DNA of 64,000 nucleotides from Erythrobacter sp. (GTDB taxonomy: Bacteria; Pseudomonadota; Alphaproteobacteria; Sphingomonadales; Sphingomonadaceae): assembly GCA_029937545.1 (NCBI GenBank), contig JAPYPR010000004.1, forward strand, positions 180,576-244,575. Reading direction: 5' to 3'. Of the stretch, positions 25,952 to 35,147 are shown one piece after another. The notes beneath the pieces are model-generated. The model ran no database searches, was not told the DNA's origin, and worked only from the letters and a program-made list of their open reading frames with translations. Positions within the stretch are counted from its first letter, which is position 1; each line of letters opens with the position of its first letter. The translations under genes and the position numbers were made by a program.

Positions 25952-26668
25952 ATGGGACACCAGCGCACCATGCGGCGCTTCGCCAAATGGCACATCTGGC
26001 TCGGCTGGCTGGTGGGTGTGCCGATCCTGATGTGGACCGTGACGGGCCTCGTCATGGTCGCAAAACCAATCGAGGAGGTGCGCGGCAATCATCTGCGCAA
26101 GGATGTGGTCGAGGAGCCGCTGCCCGCCGACACGAATATCGCGATCGTCCTGCCGCGCGACGGGACCAGGCCGGTCCGCTCGGTAGCGACGCAAATGGAG
26201 CGCGGCGAAACAGTTACGCGAATTACCTACATGGACGGGACCAGCGACCGCTTTCGTGCCGATGGAGAACGGATGGGCCCGCTGTCCGACGTGGAGGCAC
26301 GGCTTATCGTGGCCGAAGCGATCAAGGGCGGTGACAGAGTTGCCAGCACTGCGCTCTACTCGGCCGATGACGTACCCTTCGATTTCCGCCGACCCATGCC
26401 GGTATGGCAGCTTGCCCTGGAGGACGGGACGCATGTCTATGTCGGCACGGAGACCGGCCGGATAGAGGCGGTCCGCACGCGCTGGTGGCGGCTGTTCGAC
26501 GTCATGTGGGGCCTCCACATCATGGACCTCGAAACGCGCGAGGACACGCATCACCCGATCCTGATCCTCTTCGCCGTTCTGGCCGTGATCGGATCGCTGC
26601 TGGGCTGCGTCCTGATGTTCCGCCGCCGGAAGGCGCGAATTGGCACACAGGCGAAGGCCGCAGCGTGA
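25952..26668 (+). CDS. PepSY-domain membrane protein
   Basis: The protein has 238 residues. An N-terminal helix (WHIWLGWLVGVPILMWTVTGLVM) and a C-terminal helix (about 205-225) flank a periplasmic region. The pattern HxWLGW, then a Gly near the end of the helix, and a late WGLHIMDLETREDTHHPIL segment are typical of PepSY-associated membrane proteins. Some relatives act in iron-siderophore reduction or respiration. It begins 15 bases after the amidase and overlaps the TRIC gene by four bases, so the three genes are probably one operon. Confidence 0.8.
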   Translation: MGHQRTMRRFAKWHIWLGWLVGVPILMWTVTGLVMVAKPIEEVRGNHLRKDVVEEPLPADTNIAIVLPRDGTRPVRSVATQMERGETVTRITYMDGTSDRFRADGERMGPLSDVEARLIVAEAIKGGDRVASTALYSADDVPFDFRRPMPVWQLALEDGTHVYVGTETGRIEAVRTRWWRLFDVMWGLHIMDLETREDTHHPILILFAVLAVIGSLLGCVLMFRRRKARIGTQAKAAA

Positions 26669-27285
26669 ACGCCGAAGTGCTGACGCCGGTGCTCGACTGG
26701 CTTGACCTCGCCGGCGTTGCGATCTTCGCGCTGACCGGAGCGCTGGTCGCCGCGCGGGAGAAGCAGACCTTCGTCACGTTGGCCTTCTTCGCCCTGCTCA
26801 CCGGTGTCGGCGGAGGGACGGTGCGTGACCTGCTGATCGGCGCACCGGTCTTCTGGATCGAGGACGGGCTGGTCGCGGTGGTGTGCCTCGCCATTGCCCT
26901 GCTTGCCTGGTTCACGCCCACGCAGTGGTGGGACGGAAAGTTGCTGGATGTCGCCGACGGCCTGGGCCTGACGGCCTACGCGGTGTTGGGAACGGCCAAG
27001 GCGCTGCAATACGGCGTTCCGCCGGTCCCTGCGGCCGTCATGGGGGTGGTGACGGGAACGGTCGGCGGGATCATCCGCGATGTGATAGCTGGCAGGCCGT
27101 CGATCCTGATGCGGCCCGAGCTCTACGTGACGGCAGCGGCGCTCTCCGCCACGCTGACCGTCGCCGGCGAGTTCGTTCCCCTCGCCCGCAGCGCCGTGTG
27201 GGTCATCGCCGCGGCAAGCGGTTTCGGCCTGCGGCTGGCCGCAATCCAGTGGAAGCTGTCGCTACCGGCCTACGGACGCGATTAA
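26665..27285 (+). CDS. TRIC-type cation channel family protein (UPF0126/YicG-like)
   Basis: The protein has 206 residues and seven predicted helices arranged as two repeats. Each repeat has the Gly-rich kink motif: GVGGGTVRDLL in the first and GTVGGIIRDV in the second. These are the pore-helix motifs of prokaryotic TRIC channels, which conduct monovalent cations and in some bacteria glycine. The GTG start is set by the four-base overlap with the PepSY stop. The 3' end overlaps the convergent gene by four bases. Confidence 0.85.
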   Translation: MNAEVLTPVLDWLDLAGVAIFALTGALVAAREKQTFVTLAFFALLTGVGGGTVRDLLIGAPVFWIEDGLVAVVCLAIALLAWFTPTQWWDGKLLDVADGLGLTAYAVLGTAKALQYGVPPVPAAVMGVVTGTVGGIIRDVIAGRPSILMRPELYVTAAALSATLTVAGEFVPLARSAVWVIAAASGFGLRLAAIQWKLSLPAYGRD

Positions 27286-28070
27286 CTTCCGGCGCCGATA
27301 CCCTTGTAGCCACTGCCGTATTCGATATGCGGCTCATCCTGCGCTTCGCCGGGCAACGGACCGCCCGGATATGCGGGCTGCGCTTCGGTCTGCGTCTGCA
27401 CCGGGTTGGCATCCATGCGTGAGCGTGCTGCCGAATAGTAATCGCTGTCGTACTGACGATCGTCCTGCCAGTCCGCGCCGGTGTAATCCTGCGCGTCGTC
27501 GTAATCGCCCATGGCGCCCTGATAACCCGATCCGCCGCGACCGTAGTCGAGGGCGTCGATCCGGCCGTCCTGCCCGATGGAGCAGGTGAAACCATCGCCA
27601 TTGTAGAGCGAGCCGGTGACCTGCCATCCGCTCGCAATCCGGTTGACAGTATCGATGCTGCCGATGCGCGTGTTACGCTCGACCGCGTCGGCGCATATTT
27701 CGACGGCGCGGTCGACACCACGTGCATCGTAATCCTGACGATAGTCGTCGCGGCGCTGGTCCGGATAGCGATAATCGCGGTCGCGATAGCGGCGGTCGTT
27801 CGAATTCTTCGCAGCGTTCGCGATGGCCGCAATGCCGCCGATGATCAGCACGCCGGCCAGCACATCGCCTGCGCTCACACCGCGATGGCGGCGATAGCGA
27901 TAACGGCGGTGGTGGTCAAAAGCGTCGTCGCCGGGCACCCAGGCCGGCGCGGCTTCGATGGGCGAGACGCCGACGGGAGCGGGCATATCCGCGGCGGCAG
28001 CAGGTGTGCCTGCCAGCGAGAAAGCCGCCACGAATGCGGGAACGGCTGCAAACTTGCGAAAGGATGTCAT
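27282..28070 (-). CDS. Exported Arg/Tyr/Asp-rich protein with a Gly-zipper, paralogue of the gene at 28190
   Basis: The protein has 262 residues with a Sec signal peptide ending around AGTPAAAA. After a His/Arg-rich stretch there is a glycine-zipper-like helix (VSAGDVLAGVLIIGGIAAIA). A charged Arg/Asp/Tyr region follows. A small Cys-containing domain comes next (EICADAVERN, then FTCSIGQDGRIDALDY), and then a 65-residue low-complexity tail. The next gene has the same order of parts and both cysteines in matching places. The function is unknown. It is probably periplasmic or envelope-associated. The ATG is at 28070; longer frames have no signal peptide. Confidence 0.75.
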   Translation of the reverse strand: MTSFRKFAAVPAFVAAFSLAGTPAAAADMPAPVGVSPIEAAPAWVPGDDAFDHHRRYRYRRHRGVSAGDVLAGVLIIGGIAAIANAAKNSNDRRYRDRDYRYPDQRRDDYRQDYDARGVDRAVEICADAVERNTRIGSIDTVNRIASGWQVTGSLYNGDGFTCSIGQDGRIDALDYGRGGSGYQGAMGDYDDAQDYTGADWQDDRQYDSDYYSAARSRMDANPVQTQTEAQPAYPGGPLPGEAQDEPHIEYGSGYKGIGAGS

Positions 28071-28189
28071 GATTGATCTACCCCAAAGCGCACCCCCACC
28101 TGGCGCGCGTGATGACACGGTGGCATGCGAGTAGGCGGTCCGGACTGCATGGAGCCTGAACCGCCTCTGGTGGTTTTCGATCCGGCCGA

Positions 28190-28750
28190 TCAGCGAAGGC
28201 CGCGGATGCCGCTGAAGTCGATGTCGGTCACGCGGCCCCGGTCGATACGGCAGGTGAATTTGCCGCTGTCACGGTCGTTCCAGCGATTGTAGCGGTTGTA
28301 GCGGTCGCGATAGCCATAACGGTCGTAGCGTCCGCCGCGATAATTGCCATCGACCATGATCCGGCCCTTGACCTTCCAGCCATAGCGCGTGTCGTCGACG
28401 TCGCGGATGTCCGTCACCTGCGCATATCGATAGCCATAGCGGCGGGCGTCCTGGCGCGCTGCGTTGACGCAGCGTTCGACGGCTGCACGCGGATTGCCGC
28501 GGCGGCTCCGGCGGTCTCCGCGATAATAGCGGTCGTCATAGCGGTATCCCCGGTCGCGGCTCGCGGCGCTGGCCACGGCGGCGATCCCGCCGATGATCAC
28601 GGCGCCAGCGATAACGTCGCCGACGGAGATGCCGTCGCGGTCGCGGTCACGATACTCGGCTTGCGCGGGCGTTGAAGTGGCCAGCGCCATTGCGCCGACG
28701 GTTGCCGCTGCGATCCCACCCTTCGCGAAACCTGTGATATTCTTGGTCAT
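28190..28750 (-). CDS. Exported Arg/Tyr/Asp-rich protein with a Gly-zipper, paralogue of the gene at 27282
   Basis: The protein has 186 residues. The signal peptide ends at PAQA. It continues with a glycine-zipper-like helix (ISVGDVIAGAVIIGGIAAVA), an Arg/Asp/Tyr-rich linker, and a domain with RCVNAARQDA and a C-terminal FTCRIDRGRVTDIDF. The shared layout with its downstream neighbour shows a tandem duplication followed by divergence. In this copy the C-terminal tail is missing. I know of no function. The two genes are 119 bases apart on the same strand. Confidence 0.78.
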   Translation of the reverse strand: MTKNITGFAKGGIAAATVGAMALATSTPAQAEYRDRDRDGISVGDVIAGAVIIGGIAAVASAASRDRGYRYDDRYYRGDRRSRRGNPRAAVERCVNAARQDARRYGYRYAQVTDIRDVDDTRYGWKVKGRIMVDGNYRGGRYDRYGYRDRYNRYNRWNDRDSGKFTCRIDRGRVTDIDFSGIRGLR

Positions 28751-28883
28751 GTGAGGCTCTCCTCGTCTGCACCGCGGCGGGACTGCCTCGGTTGACTATG
28801 GTTATAGGAGAGCGCCACTGAGGCGAGGCTGAATTCGGGCTACAGTTTTTGTTCAGCTAATCTACTAGTTATATTAACACCAA

Positions 28884-30245
28884 TTATCGCAGCGTTTCAA
28901 GTACATCGCGGGTAAACGCGACGATATCGAAACGTGAGCCGGCCGGATCTTCGCCCCTGCGGACGATGACCGTCTTCATGCTTGGGACGATCACCACATA
29001 CTGCCCGCGATTGCCCATTGCGGCGATGGTGTCGGCAGGAATGCCCTCATGATCGTTGAACAGCCAGAAGCCTGCACCATAGCCGAACCCGTTGTCTGGC
29101 TGCGGGCCGGAGGGGGCGGAAACATATTCGAGCCAGCCCTCGGGCAAGACCCGTGCGCCACGCCACTCGCCATCGTTGAGATAGAGCTGGCCGAACCGCG
29201 CGAGATCGGCACTGCTGGTCCAGACCTGGCTCGACAGGATATAGTCGCCCTGCCAGTCCGTTTCCGCTTTCGTGGAATGCATGCCTAGCCGCTCGAACAG
29301 CGCAATCGGCGGGTTCTTCGCCAAATAGCCGTCGATCGCCTTTACCGCAGCCAGCGTGTCGTTGTTGGCGTAACGATAGACCGTGCCCGGGGGGTTGAGC
29401 AGCGGCCAGTCCAGCGCGCTTTCGGAGACGGTGGTCCCGCCCATGTATAGCGGGTCGGTGCGATTGCCCGGCGTGTCCGAATAGCGGCCTGAAGCCATAC
29501 GCAGCGCGTGATCGATGGTGATGGTGCGGCGCGGATCCATCTCTTCGAGGCCCAGCCCCGCAGATTGCGAGACGTCTGCCGCACCGCTCTGCACTGCTGC
29601 ACCTACCAGCGTGGCGGCGAGGCTCTTGGCGACCGACCAGGTCCGCTGCGTGCTATTGGCATCGAAACCGGGGGCGAAGGCCTCGCCCTTGGTCACGTCG
29701 CTCTGGCGGATGAGCACGGCCGTCGTGCGGGTACCCTCGCCATAGGTCTCGCCGAGCGCCTGCTGCGCCATCTGTCGGACGCGCGGGGCAAGCCTCTCGG
29801 TTAGCGGGTAGACGGTGGGGTCGCCGACCCGGTCGATCCGCATGCCCCGGACCACTTCCTTCGTCGGTAGCGCCGCCCCGATCGGTAGCAGGGCGCAACC
29901 CGTATCGCCGCGATACTCGGCCACGCGCGGCGGCATGTCCTCCGCCCAATCGGTCGCGACATAGTCGATCATGCCGTCGGTGCCGCGTTCGATCCTATGC
30001 TCGAGGTCGTGCACCATCGGCTCGAGCGCGCCGTAGATGCCTGTCAGTTCGTATTCCTCGACCGAGCGCTCGGTGCGGCGCAGGCCGGTGGGGTCGGAAG
30101 CCATGGCTCCGCACAGGAAGAGCGACTTGTAACCGGCAGCCAGCGCCCGGTCGTAACGCGCCTGCAAGTCTTCCTGGTTGACGGATTGCGCGGCTAGCGG
30201 GGCGGATGCGAGCAGCGCTGCGGCTGCGAGGGCGTATCTGATCAT
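28884..30245 (-). CDS. Exported serine hydrolase, beta-lactamase/class C fold
   Basis: The protein has 453 residues with a signal peptide (MIRYALAAAALLASAPLAAQ). A region of about 150 residues precedes the catalytic domain. The SxxK motif is Ser204-Lys207 in TWSVAKSL. A YxN motif is seen in YRYANND. The late part has GNRGQYVVIVPS, typical of this family. Members include esterases, D-aminopeptidases and penicillin-binding-like proteins, so the substrate is unknown. The ATG at 30245 gives the signal peptide. A start at 30284 would hide it. Confidence 0.87.
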   Translation of the reverse strand: MIRYALAAAALLASAPLAAQSVNQEDLQARYDRALAAGYKSLFLCGAMASDPTGLRRTERSVEEYELTGIYGALEPMVHDLEHRIERGTDGMIDYVATDWAEDMPPRVAEYRGDTGCALLPIGAALPTKEVVRGMRIDRVGDPTVYPLTERLAPRVRQMAQQALGETYGEGTRTTAVLIRQSDVTKGEAFAPGFDANSTQRTWSVAKSLAATLVGAAVQSGAADVSQSAGLGLEEMDPRRTITIDHALRMASGRYSDTPGNRTDPLYMGGTTVSESALDWPLLNPPGTVYRYANNDTLAAVKAIDGYLAKNPPIALFERLGMHSTKAETDWQGDYILSSQVWTSSADLARFGQLYLNDGEWRGARVLPEGWLEYVSAPSGPQPDNGFGYGAGFWLFNDHEGIPADTIAAMGNRGQYVVIVPSMKTVIVRRGEDPAGSRFDIVAFTRDVLETLR

Positions 30246-30275
30246 GCCCGCCTTGTGGCACGGGTTCCCGTCCGC

Positions 30276-30313
30276 GCAAAACAAAAGGGCCGGAAGATCG
30301 CTCTTCCGGCCCC
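30276..30313 (-). terminator. Rho-independent terminator after rplQ
   Basis: On the minus strand GGGCCGGAAGA pairs with TCTTCCGGCCC across four bases and is followed by TTTTGTTTT. It begins about 22 bases after rplQ and closes the alpha operon. Confidence 0.85.
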
Positions 30314-30334
30314 GCTTGTTCGTTTGAAGTGCGC

Positions 30335-30757
30335 TTAGGCGTCTTCGAATTCGTCTTCGTCGGTCATCACAGGGCCGCTGTCCTGACCCTTGGCGTCGAC
30401 ATCGCGATCGACCAGTTCGATGATCGCCATCTGCGCTGCGTCGCTGCCCCGATAGCCGGCCTTGATGACGCGGGTGTAACCACCCTCGCGGTCGCCGTAA
30501 CGCTCGGCCAGGACGTCGAACAGCTTCTTCAGCTGGGTTTCGTCCTGCAAGCGACTCATGGCGAGCCGACGGTTCGACAGGCCGCCACGCTTCGCCAGCG
30601 TGATCAGCTTCTCGATGTACGGGCGCATTTCCTTCGCCTTGGGCAGCGTGGTCATGATCTGCTCGTGCTTGATCAGCGCGGCAGCCATGTTGCGGAACAT
30701 CGCATTGCGGTGGCCGGTCTTGCGCTGCAGCTTGCGGCCGGAAATCTTGTGACGCAT
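30335..30757 (-). CDS. rplQ: 50S ribosomal protein L17
   Basis: The 140-residue protein starts [17 protein letters not shown], the conserved L17 N terminus, and has [23 protein letters not shown] near the end. The acidic C-terminal tail (TDEDEFEDA) is an extension common in alphaproteobacteria. L17 sits at the polypeptide exit side of the 50S subunit. It is the last gene of the alpha operon and is followed by a terminator. An unusually long gap of 209 bases to rpoA holds a hairpin repeat. Confidence 0.97.
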   Translation of the reverse strand: MRHKISGRKLQRKTGHRNAMFRNMAAALIKHEQIMTTLPKAKEMRPYIEKLITLAKRGGLSNRRLAMSRLQDETQLKKLFDVLAERYGDREGGYTRVIKAGYRGSDAAQMAIIELVDRDVDAKGQDSGPVMTDEDEFEDA

Positions 30758-30863
30758 CGTATTCTTCCTTCGTTCGTAAGGGGCCCGTTCTAGGTAGCCC
30801 AATGCTGGTCGGGAAAGGGCCGACCGTCCCTGTTCTTGTCCGACCTGACGGTCGGAGCGCGGT

Positions 30864-30953
30864 TCCGGCCCACTCCCCCGGCCACCCACGGCACGGTATT
30901 CTATGGGTGGGGGAGTGGGCTGGTGCCGCAAGGATCGGACGGATGTCCGACCC
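30864..30953. repeat. Modular hairpin repeat, copy A (rpoA-rplQ gap)
   Basis: A large inverted repeat (GGCCCACTCCCCC at 30868 on, pairing with GGGGGAGTGGGC around 30909-30920) is followed by TGGTGCCGCA. A small hairpin then follows, TCGGACGGATGTCCGA at 30935-30950. The same modules occur twice between rpsG and rpsL. Confidence 0.85.
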
Positions 30954-30966
30954 GCACCCTCAGAAT

Positions 30967-32022
30967 TTAACCCAACAGCTCTTGTTCGAGCTTCTTGGCC
31001 ATTTCCTCGATGTTCTCTGGCGGCCAGCCGGGGATGTCCATGCCGAGGCGCAGGCCCATCGAGCTCAGGACTTCCTTGATCTCGTTGAGGCTCTTGCGGC
31101 CGAAGTTCGGCGTGCGGAGCATCTCGGCCTCGGTCTTCTGGACCAGGTCGCCGATGTAAATGATGTTGTCGTTCTTCAGGCAGTTGGCCGAACGGACCGA
31201 CAGTTCCAGCTCGTCGACCTTCTTGAGGAGGTAGCGGTTGAGCTGGTTGGTGTCGCTTTCCTGTGGCTCTGCGGCCTGACCGATCATGGCCGAGCTGGGC
31301 TGCGGGATGCCGTCTTCGAAGTGGACGAACAGCGTCAGCTGGTCCTGGAGGATGCGCGCGGCATAGGCCACAGCGTCTTCCGGAGTGACGGTGCCGTCGG
31401 TCTCGATATTGAGCGAGAGCTTGTCGTAGTCGAGCTCCTGCCCGACGCGGGCGTTCTCGACCTTGTAGCTCACCTGGCGGACCGGCGAATACAGGCTGTC
31501 GACCGGGATGAGGCCGATCGGCGCATCGACCGGGCGGTTCATCACGGCTGGTTTGTAGCCCTTGCCGGTGTCGGCAGTCAGTTCCATGTTCAGCGTCGCG
31601 CCTTCGTCGAGGTGACAGAGCACGAGATCCTTGTTCATGATCTCGATGTCGCCCGACACGGCGATGTCGCCGGCCTTCACTTCGGCAGGGCCGGTGGCGG
31701 AAAGCTGCAGGCGCTTCATGCCCTCGCCTTCCATCTTCAGCGCGATCTGCTTCACGTTGAGGACGATGTCGGTCACGTCTTCGCGAACGCCGGCGAGCGA
31801 AGAGAATTCGTGCAGCACGCCTTCGATCTTGATCGAAGTGATCGCGGCACCCTGGAGCGAGCTCAGGAGCACGCGGCGCAGGGCATTGCCGAGCGTCAGG
31901 CCGAAGCCCCGCTCGAGCGGTTCGGCGACGAAGGTAGCCTTGCGGGCCTTGTCACCGGAATCCTTGATATCAAGGGTATTGGGTTTCTTGAGTTCCTGCC
32001 AGTTCTTGATGTTGACGGACAT
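30967..32022 (-). CDS. rpoA: RNA polymerase alpha subunit
   Basis: The protein has 351 residues. The N-terminal dimerisation domain has [22 protein letters not shown] linker around 235-255 leads to the C-terminal domain that contacts UP elements and activators ([15 protein letters not shown], then [12 protein letters not shown]). It lies in the usual place between rpsK and rplQ. Nothing is unusual in length or sequence. Confidence 0.98.
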   Translation of the reverse strand: MSVNIKNWQELKKPNTLDIKDSGDKARKATFVAEPLERGFGLTLGNALRRVLLSSLQGAAITSIKIEGVLHEFSSLAGVREDVTDIVLNVKQIALKMEGEGMKRLQLSATGPAEVKAGDIAVSGDIEIMNKDLVLCHLDEGATLNMELTADTGKGYKPAVMNRPVDAPIGLIPVDSLYSPVRQVSYKVENARVGQELDYDKLSLNIETDGTVTPEDAVAYAARILQDQLTLFVHFEDGIPQPSSAMIGQAAEPQESDTNQLNRYLLKKVDELELSVRSANCLKNDNIIYIGDLVQKTEAEMLRTPNFGRKSLNEIKEVLSSMGLRLGMDIPGWPPENIEEMAKKLEQELLG

Positions 32023-32132
32023 GAAAATCCCCTGGTTCGGATGCGGGCGGGACCGGAGCCCTATGGCGAGAGCGTCCGGTCCGTGAAATGTGTCGGTGGC
32101 TCAGCGGGTCCGAGCCACCAGGCAGGTACGGA

Positions 32133-32522
32133 TCAGACGCGGCGACGCTTGGAAGGACGGACCCCGTTGTGCGGGATCGGCGTCACGTCGCGGATCGAGG
32201 TGATAGTGAAGCCGACTGCGGCGAGACCGCGCAGCGCGCTTTCGCGGCCCGAGCCCGGGCCTTTCACTTCGACCTCGAGGGTGCGCACGCCGTGTTCGGC
32301 GGCCTTGCGGCCCGCGTCGTCGGCGGCGACCTGCGCGGCATAGGGAGTCGACTTGCGGCTGCCCTTGAAGCCCATCATGCCGGCGCTGGACCAACTGATC
32401 GTATTGCCCTGCGCGTCGGTGATGGTGATCATCGTGTTGTTGAAGCTGGCGTTGATGTGCGCAACGCCGCTCGAAATGTTCTTTTTGTCGCGGCGCCTTA
32501 CGCGGCCGGGTTCGCGTGCCAT
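32133..32522 (-). CDS. rpsK: 30S ribosomal protein S11
   Basis: The protein has 129 residues. It begins with the basic [15 protein letters not shown] and continues with [33 protein letters not shown] and a C-terminal [16 protein letters not shown]. These are standard S11 landmarks. It sits on the 30S platform near the mRNA exit. It is 56 bases downstream of rpsM and 110 bases upstream of rpoA. Confidence 0.98.
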   Translation of the reverse strand: MAREPGRVRRRDKKNISSGVAHINASFNNTMITITDAQGNTISWSSAGMMGFKGSRKSTPYAAQVAADDAGRKAAEHGVRTLEVEVKGPGSGRESALRGLAAVGFTITSIRDVTPIPHNGVRPSKRRRV

Positions 32523-32578
32523 GATGTGTATTCCTCTATTCTATCAAGAAGGGAAAAGCGTCGGTCCTTTGGACCGGC

Positions 32579-32947
32579 TTACTTCTTCTTGCCGGCGATC
32601 GGCTTGGCCTTGCCCTTGCGGGTGCGGGCGTTGGTGTGAGTGCGCTGGCCGCGAACAGGCAGGCCGGCACGGTGACGAAGGCCGCGGTAGGAACGCAGGT
32701 CCATCAGGCGCTTGATGTTCATCGCGGTGTCGCGACGAAGATCGCCTTCGACCATGTGATCTTCATCGATCGTCTCGCGAATGCGCAGGACTTCCTCGTC
32801 GGTCAGGTCCTGCACGCGGGTCTTGTGATCGATGCCGAGCTTGTCGGCGATCTTGACAGCCGTGGTGCGGCCGATACCGTGAATATAGGTGAGCGCAATG
32901 ATCACGCGCTTGTTGGTGGGGATATTTATCCCGGCAATACGAGCCAC
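32579..32947 (-). CDS. rpsM: 30S ribosomal protein S13
   Basis: The protein has 122 residues. It starts [21 protein letters not shown] and has IGRTTA and the C-terminal [20 protein letters not shown]13 is in the 30S head and makes a bridge to the 50S subunit. In many relatives it follows adk closely. Here a 1.5-kb segment with an SRPBCC gene and a gdhA remnant lies between. The 290 bases directly upstream (32948-33237) hold no gene that I can see but should contain its promoter. Confidence 0.98.
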   Translation of the reverse strand: MARIAGINIPTNKRVIIALTYIHGIGRTTAVKIADKLGIDHKTRVQDLTDEEVLRIRETIDEDHMVEGDLRRDTAMNIKRLMDLRSYRGLRHRAGLPVRGQRTHTNARTRKGKAKPIAGKKK

Positions 32948-33237
32948 TTACTTCTCCATGCTCCACAGGGGACTGCCGGATCGGGCCGACACCCCTATCT
33001 CATCGCTCAAATCCACCGAGCAGGACGCGGTATGCTAACGCAAAAAGCCCGGATGGCGTGCAATAGGCTGCCGCCTGCCGGACTCACCGCAACTGTCGAA
33101 TGAAAGCCGCGCTTAGGGGGATTCGACCGCGAGGTCAACAGCCATGGGCGCGCAAACCAGCGAGACCGCCGATATGGGCGATCCGCGCGTTCGATCAAGG
33201 TTTGCATACACAACCGCTCGTGGATCGTCAAAAACGG

Positions 33238-33750
33238 CTAGACGACGCCGAATGCGAGCATCGCCTCGGCGACCTTCTCCAACCCGGCGATATTCGCGCC
33301 TTTCACGTAATTCACATGAAGTTCGATCCGCCCTTCCCGCCGTCCAGTGGCAGGCCGGTGAGCGAATTCTTGAAAGTCTGCTCGAAGGCGAGGAACTTGA
33401 GCACGCTCTCGTTCACGCTTTCGTGAAACCGCAGCCTGCCCTTGTAAGGCCCGATCGCATTGTTGTTCTGCACGCGCCAACCACGCTCGACACGGATATT
33501 GTGGTCGTCGTCTTCCCAGCAGACGCGGAAGCTGACGATGCGGTCAGGTTCGGCAATGCGGCGCAGGATTTGCGCTTCCTGATACTCGGGGCGATCGGCG
33601 ACGAATTCGAAGACGTCCTGCGCCACTTCGCTCACGGCCTGGATGAATTCGGTCTGGCTTTCGTTGCGCTTCTCGAGACCTTCGATGAACGAATCGAGAT
33701 CGACGGCCTGGTGGTTCTTCGATGCCCTGTGGTCCTGCTTCGTTGCTCAC
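33238..33750 (-). pseudogene. gdhA: Remnant of NADP-type glutamate dehydrogenase
   Basis: On the minus strand a frame carries the GdhA N-terminal domain (DLDSFIEGLEKRNESQTEF, FRVCWEDDD, NNAIGPYKG, LRFHESVN, then LTGLPLDGGKGGSNF). It then hits a stop at 33312-33314. In another frame directly after it comes the normal GdhA C terminus, NYVKGANIAGLEKVAEAML, ending at 33238. About 300 residues with the NADP-binding domain are gone between them. The start region near 33750 is also out of frame. The remnant is about 510 bases, against roughly 1350 for the whole gene. It can make no working enzyme. Confidence 0.85.
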
Positions 33751-33802
33751 CCGAACGCGGGCGATTCGCTAATAACGGAGGCAGGCGGCCAGAGGGCCGG
33801 AC

Positions 33803-34405
33803 TTATTCGCTATCCGGCGTTTCGCTGGGCGCGGCTTCGGCAGGCGCGGCTTCAGCGCCGTTCAGCGTGCCGAGATGGTCGCGCAGGCCAGCGAGCTGTT
33901 GGCTCATAACGCCGTCCACCGCCTGCGATATCTGCGGGATCTCGTAACGCATCGGACCACCGACGTTATATTCCCACAGCACGCGCGTGCCGCCGTCGAT
34001 TTCCTTGAGCGTGATGGTGAGGATGCCGGTGGCAGGCTCTCCCTGCAGCGGCCCCAATCCTCCGCGCATGCGCAGAACGCGCAAGGGGTATGCTTGGACC
34101 ACGGTGGCATGCTGCACGCTGCCATCGAGCGAGAAGCCGTCGTCGCGATCCTCCCCGGGCACGCGCTCGCAAAAGCATCCGCTGGCCTGCGGTTCCAGCG
34201 TCAGATTGGCCGCATCGGCAGACCAGGTGTGCTCGTCGTTCCACCATTGGCCGGGTCGGGTCAGAGCAAGCCAGGTTTCCATGGGACTTGCGGCGACACT
34301 GGCCGTGTCGCGCGTGACGAACCCGTCCTCGCTGGTTTCGACGACCTCGGCCGAAAGGGGCGCACTGATTGCCAGGGCCGCTATTGCAAGACTGAATCGG
34401 ATCAT
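33803..34405 (-). CDS. Exported SRPBCC (START-like/AHSA1) family protein
   Basis: The protein has 200 residues. A signal peptide (MIRFSLAIAALAISAPLSA) is followed by a polyketide-cyclase/START-like fold: SVAASPMETWLALTRPGQWW, then GILTITLKEIDGGTRVLWEYNV. The fold forms a hydrophobic ligand pocket, but the ligand is unknown. The last 25 residues are Ala/Glu/Pro-rich. It lies 61 bases after adk on the same strand, inside the ribosomal block, and is probably carried on that transcript. An in-frame start at 34426 would add seven residues. Confidence 0.8.
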   Translation of the reverse strand: MIRFSLAIAALAISAPLSAEVVETSEDGFVTRDTASVAASPMETWLALTRPGQWWNDEHTWSADAANLTLEPQASGCFCERVPGEDRDDGFSLDGSVQHATVVQAYPLRVLRMRGGLGPLQGEPATGILTITLKEIDGGTRVLWEYNVGGPMRYEIPQISQAVDGVMSQQLAGLRDHLGTLNGAEAAPAEAAPSETPDSE

Positions 34406-34466
34406 TGCCGTCTCCCTCCGCGCCATGCTTATGAAAAGCGCAGCGGAATGGAAAGAGCGGATCGGA

Positions 34467-35114
34467 TCAGGGAGTCAGGATTGCGTCGAGCGCATGGGTG
34501 ACTTCGCCGATCGAAGCCATCCCGTCGACGCGGCTGACGATGCCGCGGGCTTCGTAGCCCGGCAGGATCGGCGCGGTTTCCTTGCGATAGATGCCCATGC
34601 GGTTGCGCACGGTTTCTTCGTTATCGTCAGGACGCCGCTTGAATTCGGTCGAACCGCACTTGTCGCATTTGCCCGGCGTTTCGGGTTGCTTGAAGCTGTC
34701 GTGATAGCCCTCGCCGCATTCGGCGCAGGTGAAGCGGCCGGTAATGCGCTTGACCAGTTCGTCTTCGTTTACCTCGAGCTCGATCACATGGTCGAGCTTG
34801 CGACCATGCTTGGCAAGGATATCGTCGAGCATATGCGCCTGCGCCTCGGTGCGCGGATAGCCGTCGAAGATGGCGCCGGTTTCCGGGCCCATGGCGGTGA
34901 GTTCGGCGTCGATCAGCTCGCTGACGATCTCGTCGGACACCAGATCGCCGCGGTCCATGATCTCCTTGGCCTTGATGCCGACGGGCGTGCCCGCCTTTAC
35001 CGCACCGCGCAGCATGTCGCCGGTCGAAAGCTGGCGCATGCCGTGATGCTCTTCGAGCCGGTGGGCCTGGGTGCCCTTGCCTGCCCCAGGAGGGCCGAGA
35101 AGAATGATGTCCAT
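34467..35114 (-). CDS. adk: Adenylate kinase
   Basis: The protein has 215 residues. The P-loop is GPPGAGKGT near the N terminus. The AMP site region has LSTGDMLR and FDGYPRT. The LID domain carries four cysteines (CAEC, then CDKC), so it is the zinc-binding long form. It interconverts ATP, AMP and ADP. It lies 33 bases after secY, the common spc-operon arrangement. Confidence 0.97.
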   Translation of the reverse strand: MDIILLGPPGAGKGTQAHRLEEHHGMRQLSTGDMLRGAVKAGTPVGIKAKEIMDRGDLVSDEIVSELIDAELTAMGPETGAIFDGYPRTEAQAHMLDDILAKHGRKLDHVIELEVNEDELVKRITGRFTCAECGEGYHDSFKQPETPGKCDKCGSTEFKRRPDDNEETVRNRMGIYRKETAPILPGYEARGIVSRVDGMASIGEVTHALDAILTP

Positions 35115-35147
35115 GGTTCGAAAGTTCCCTGTCGCCCGGATCCTGAC

